DNA of 6,725 nt, taken from DATKLX01 sp035542155 (GTDB taxonomy: Bacteria > Chloroflexota > Anaerolineae > Anaerolineales > Anaerolineaceae). Both the position numbers and the translations under genes were made by a program. The notes under the pieces were generated by a model. It was not told where the DNA came from. It made no database searches and worked only from the letters and a program-made list of their open reading frames with translations. Positions 5,914-6,725 of the stretch are shown piece by piece. Location of the stretch: assembly GCA_035542155.1 (NCBI GenBank), contig DATKLX010000185.1, positions 1-6,725 of the forward strand, given 5' to 3'. The first letter of the stretch is position 1; every line of letters starts with the position of its first letter.

Positions 5914-6725
5914 ATGCCCCTCTTCTGGATCTCGCTCTCCTTCGCCGCCGGCATCCTCCTGGGAGCCTGGGTCCGCCTGCCCTGGAGCGCCTGGGTGGGG
6001 GTAGGGGGGCTGGGGGTGGGGCTGGCCTTCCTCGCCAGCCGGCTGCGCTTCCCCCATGCGGATTGGGCCTGGAAGAAGCTGCCCACGCTGGGACTGGCCC
6101 CGGCCGTGCTCTGGGCCGGGCTGGCGCTGGGCGCGGCGCGCTACGAGATGGCGCAGCCCACTATGGGGCCGGATACGCTGGCGTCCCACAACGGGCAGGG
6201 ACCTTCGATCCTGACCGGCGTGATCGCCGCCCACCCCGACGTGCGCGACCAGGCGGCGTACCTGCGGGTCGAGGTGAGCCAGATCGCGCGGGTGGGTGAT
6301 ACAGCGCAGGCCGCCCACGGGACGCTGCTGGTCCGCGCAACGCCCGCAGTTCGTCCCGCAGCGGCGATAGCCGCTGACGGGAGCAGAGATTGGGCCTACG
6401 GCGACGTGATCGAGATCGCCGGCGCGCCGGAAGCCCCGCCCGAGAGCGCCGACTTCTCCTACCGCGAGTACCTCTCTCGCCAGGGGATCCATACCTACCT
6501 GTCCTTTGCCTCCATCCGCCGCCTGGACAGCGGGCAGGGCAGCCCGGTCCTGGCCTGGATCTACTCTTTGCAGGACCGCGCCCTGGAGCAGGTGGACCGC
6601 CTCTACCCGCCGCCCGAATCGGCGCTGCTGGCCGGCATCCTGCTCGGGGACGACAACGCTATCCCCGACTCGGTCCAGCAGGCTTTCAAGACCACCGGCA
6701 CCGCTCACATCGTGGCGATCAGCGG
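5914..6725 (+). CDS. comEC: ComEC/Rec2-family DNA-uptake channel protein, N-terminal part (runs off right edge)
   Basis: ComEC forms the inner-membrane channel that brings single-stranded DNA into the cell in natural transformation. The 270 codons present open with hydrophobic helices (about 3-20, 26-42, 58-76). A DUF4131-type soluble domain follows, with AYGDVIEIAG (161-170) and the family pattern FSYREYLSRQGIHTYL (181-196). Then comes the start of the Competence domain: PPPESALLAGILLGDD (232-247) and FKTTGTAHIVAISG, the conserved 'TGxxHhhAISG' motif, with the window ending inside its last codon. The membrane channel and any C-terminal metallo-beta-lactamase domain lie outside. ATG 5914 is the family-like start (MPLFWISLSFAAGILLG). 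An in-frame TTG at 5881 would add 11 residues; neither has a visible ribosome-binding site. An alanine-rich stretch at 143-159 looks inserted and coincides with a strong hairpin in the DNA. Divergent from the beta-helix gene. Confidence 0.93.
   Translation, partial: MPLFWISLSFAAGILLGAWVRLPWSAWVGVGGLGVGLAFLASRLRFPHADWAWKKLPTLGLAPAVLWAGLALGAARYEMAQPTMGPDTLASHNGQGPSILTGVIAAHPDVRDQAAYLRVEVSQIARVGDTAQAAHGTLLVRATPAVRPAAAIAADGSRDWAYGDVIEIAGAPEAPPESADFSYREYLSRQGIHTYLSFASIRRLDSGQGSPVLAWIYSLQDRALEQVDRLYPPPESALLAGILLGDDNAIPDSVQQAFKTTGTAHIVAIS
5993..6021 (+). other. G-quadruplex-forming G-tract in the comEC 5' coding region
   Basis: Five runs of three to six G (5993-5995, 5997-6001, 6004-6009, 6012-6016, 6018-6021), separated by 1, 2, 2 and 1 nt, on the coding strand. 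This meets the usual G3+N1-7 rule with very short loops. It encodes a Gly/Val-rich helix (about WVGVGGLGVG), so some of it follows from protein content, but GGG is used where GGC is the common glycine codon nearby. Confidence 0.6.
6354..6382. repeat. 12-bp bulged hairpin inside comEC (REP-like element candidate)
   Basis: TCCCG-CAGCGGC (6354-6365), loop GATA (6366-6369), then GCCGCTG (6370-6376), one bulged A (6377), and CGGGA (6378-6382): 12 base pairs with one bulge. The 7-nt word CCCGCAG also occurs directly upstream (6343-6349 and 6355-6361, a 12-nt period). It encodes about RPAAAIAADGS, residues 147-157, which looks like extra sequence within the DUF4131 domain. A bulged GC-rich hairpin of this size resembles REP/IS200-type palindromes; this identity is inferred. 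Confidence 0.6.

Noticed and set aside
5818..6708. Long minus-strand open frame opposite comEC (296 codons)
   Set aside because: Shadow of the comEC codon pattern; it lacks recognisable motifs and would cover the comEC promoter region.

Overview
The window looks like high-GC bacterial DNA, most probably from a member of the Chloroflexota (Anaerolineae-like). This is an inference from protein style: a PDZ-plus-multispanning-membrane signalling protein with the 'LHERLFDID' and 'FNPLRRRVQ' signatures, a secreted CSLREA-type beta-helix protein ending in a 'YLPIV' tail, and a high-GC3 coding bias. No rRNA, tRNA, CRISPR array, insertion sequence or phage gene was seen.

Layout. Positions 1-65 hold the last 20 codons of a plus-strand gene, probably a membrane protein. 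A 256-bp gap follows, with a sigma70-type promoter candidate and a short palindrome over the next start codon. Three plus-strand genes then run closely together: a membrane-bound PAS-PAS-GGDEF diguanylate cyclase (322-2250), an isoprenylcysteine-methyltransferase/NnrU-like membrane protein (2271-2852), and a PDZ membrane protein related to the sensor part of Chloroflexota histidine kinases but with no kinase domain (about 2912-4309). The third gene seems to have its own promoter, lying in the 3' end of the second, followed by a perfect inverted repeat.

The third gene meets a minus-strand gene tail to tail with no spacer: the two stop codons form the palindrome TGATCA. The minus-strand gene (4310-5608) encodes an exported right-handed beta-helix protein with about eight coils of 24-28 residues. 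About 300 bp of intergenic DNA separates it from a divergent plus-strand comEC/rec2 homologue, the DNA-uptake channel, which runs off the right edge (5914-6725+). The two divergent genes appear to have extended -10 promoters with matching architecture.

How the genes may work together: the cyclase would make c-di-GMP in response to a membrane or cytoplasmic PAS signal, and the PDZ protein is also a membrane sensor type. The beta-helix protein is a surface or secreted product, and ComEC takes up DNA. A shared cell-surface theme is possible but only inferred. The most unusual DNA-level structures are a 12-bp bulged hairpin inside comEC that resembles an inserted REP-like element and coincides with an apparent extra protein segment, a strong G-quadruplex candidate in the comEC 5' coding region, and the matched divergent promoters. 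I did not find convincing evidence of a wholly new multi-gene system.
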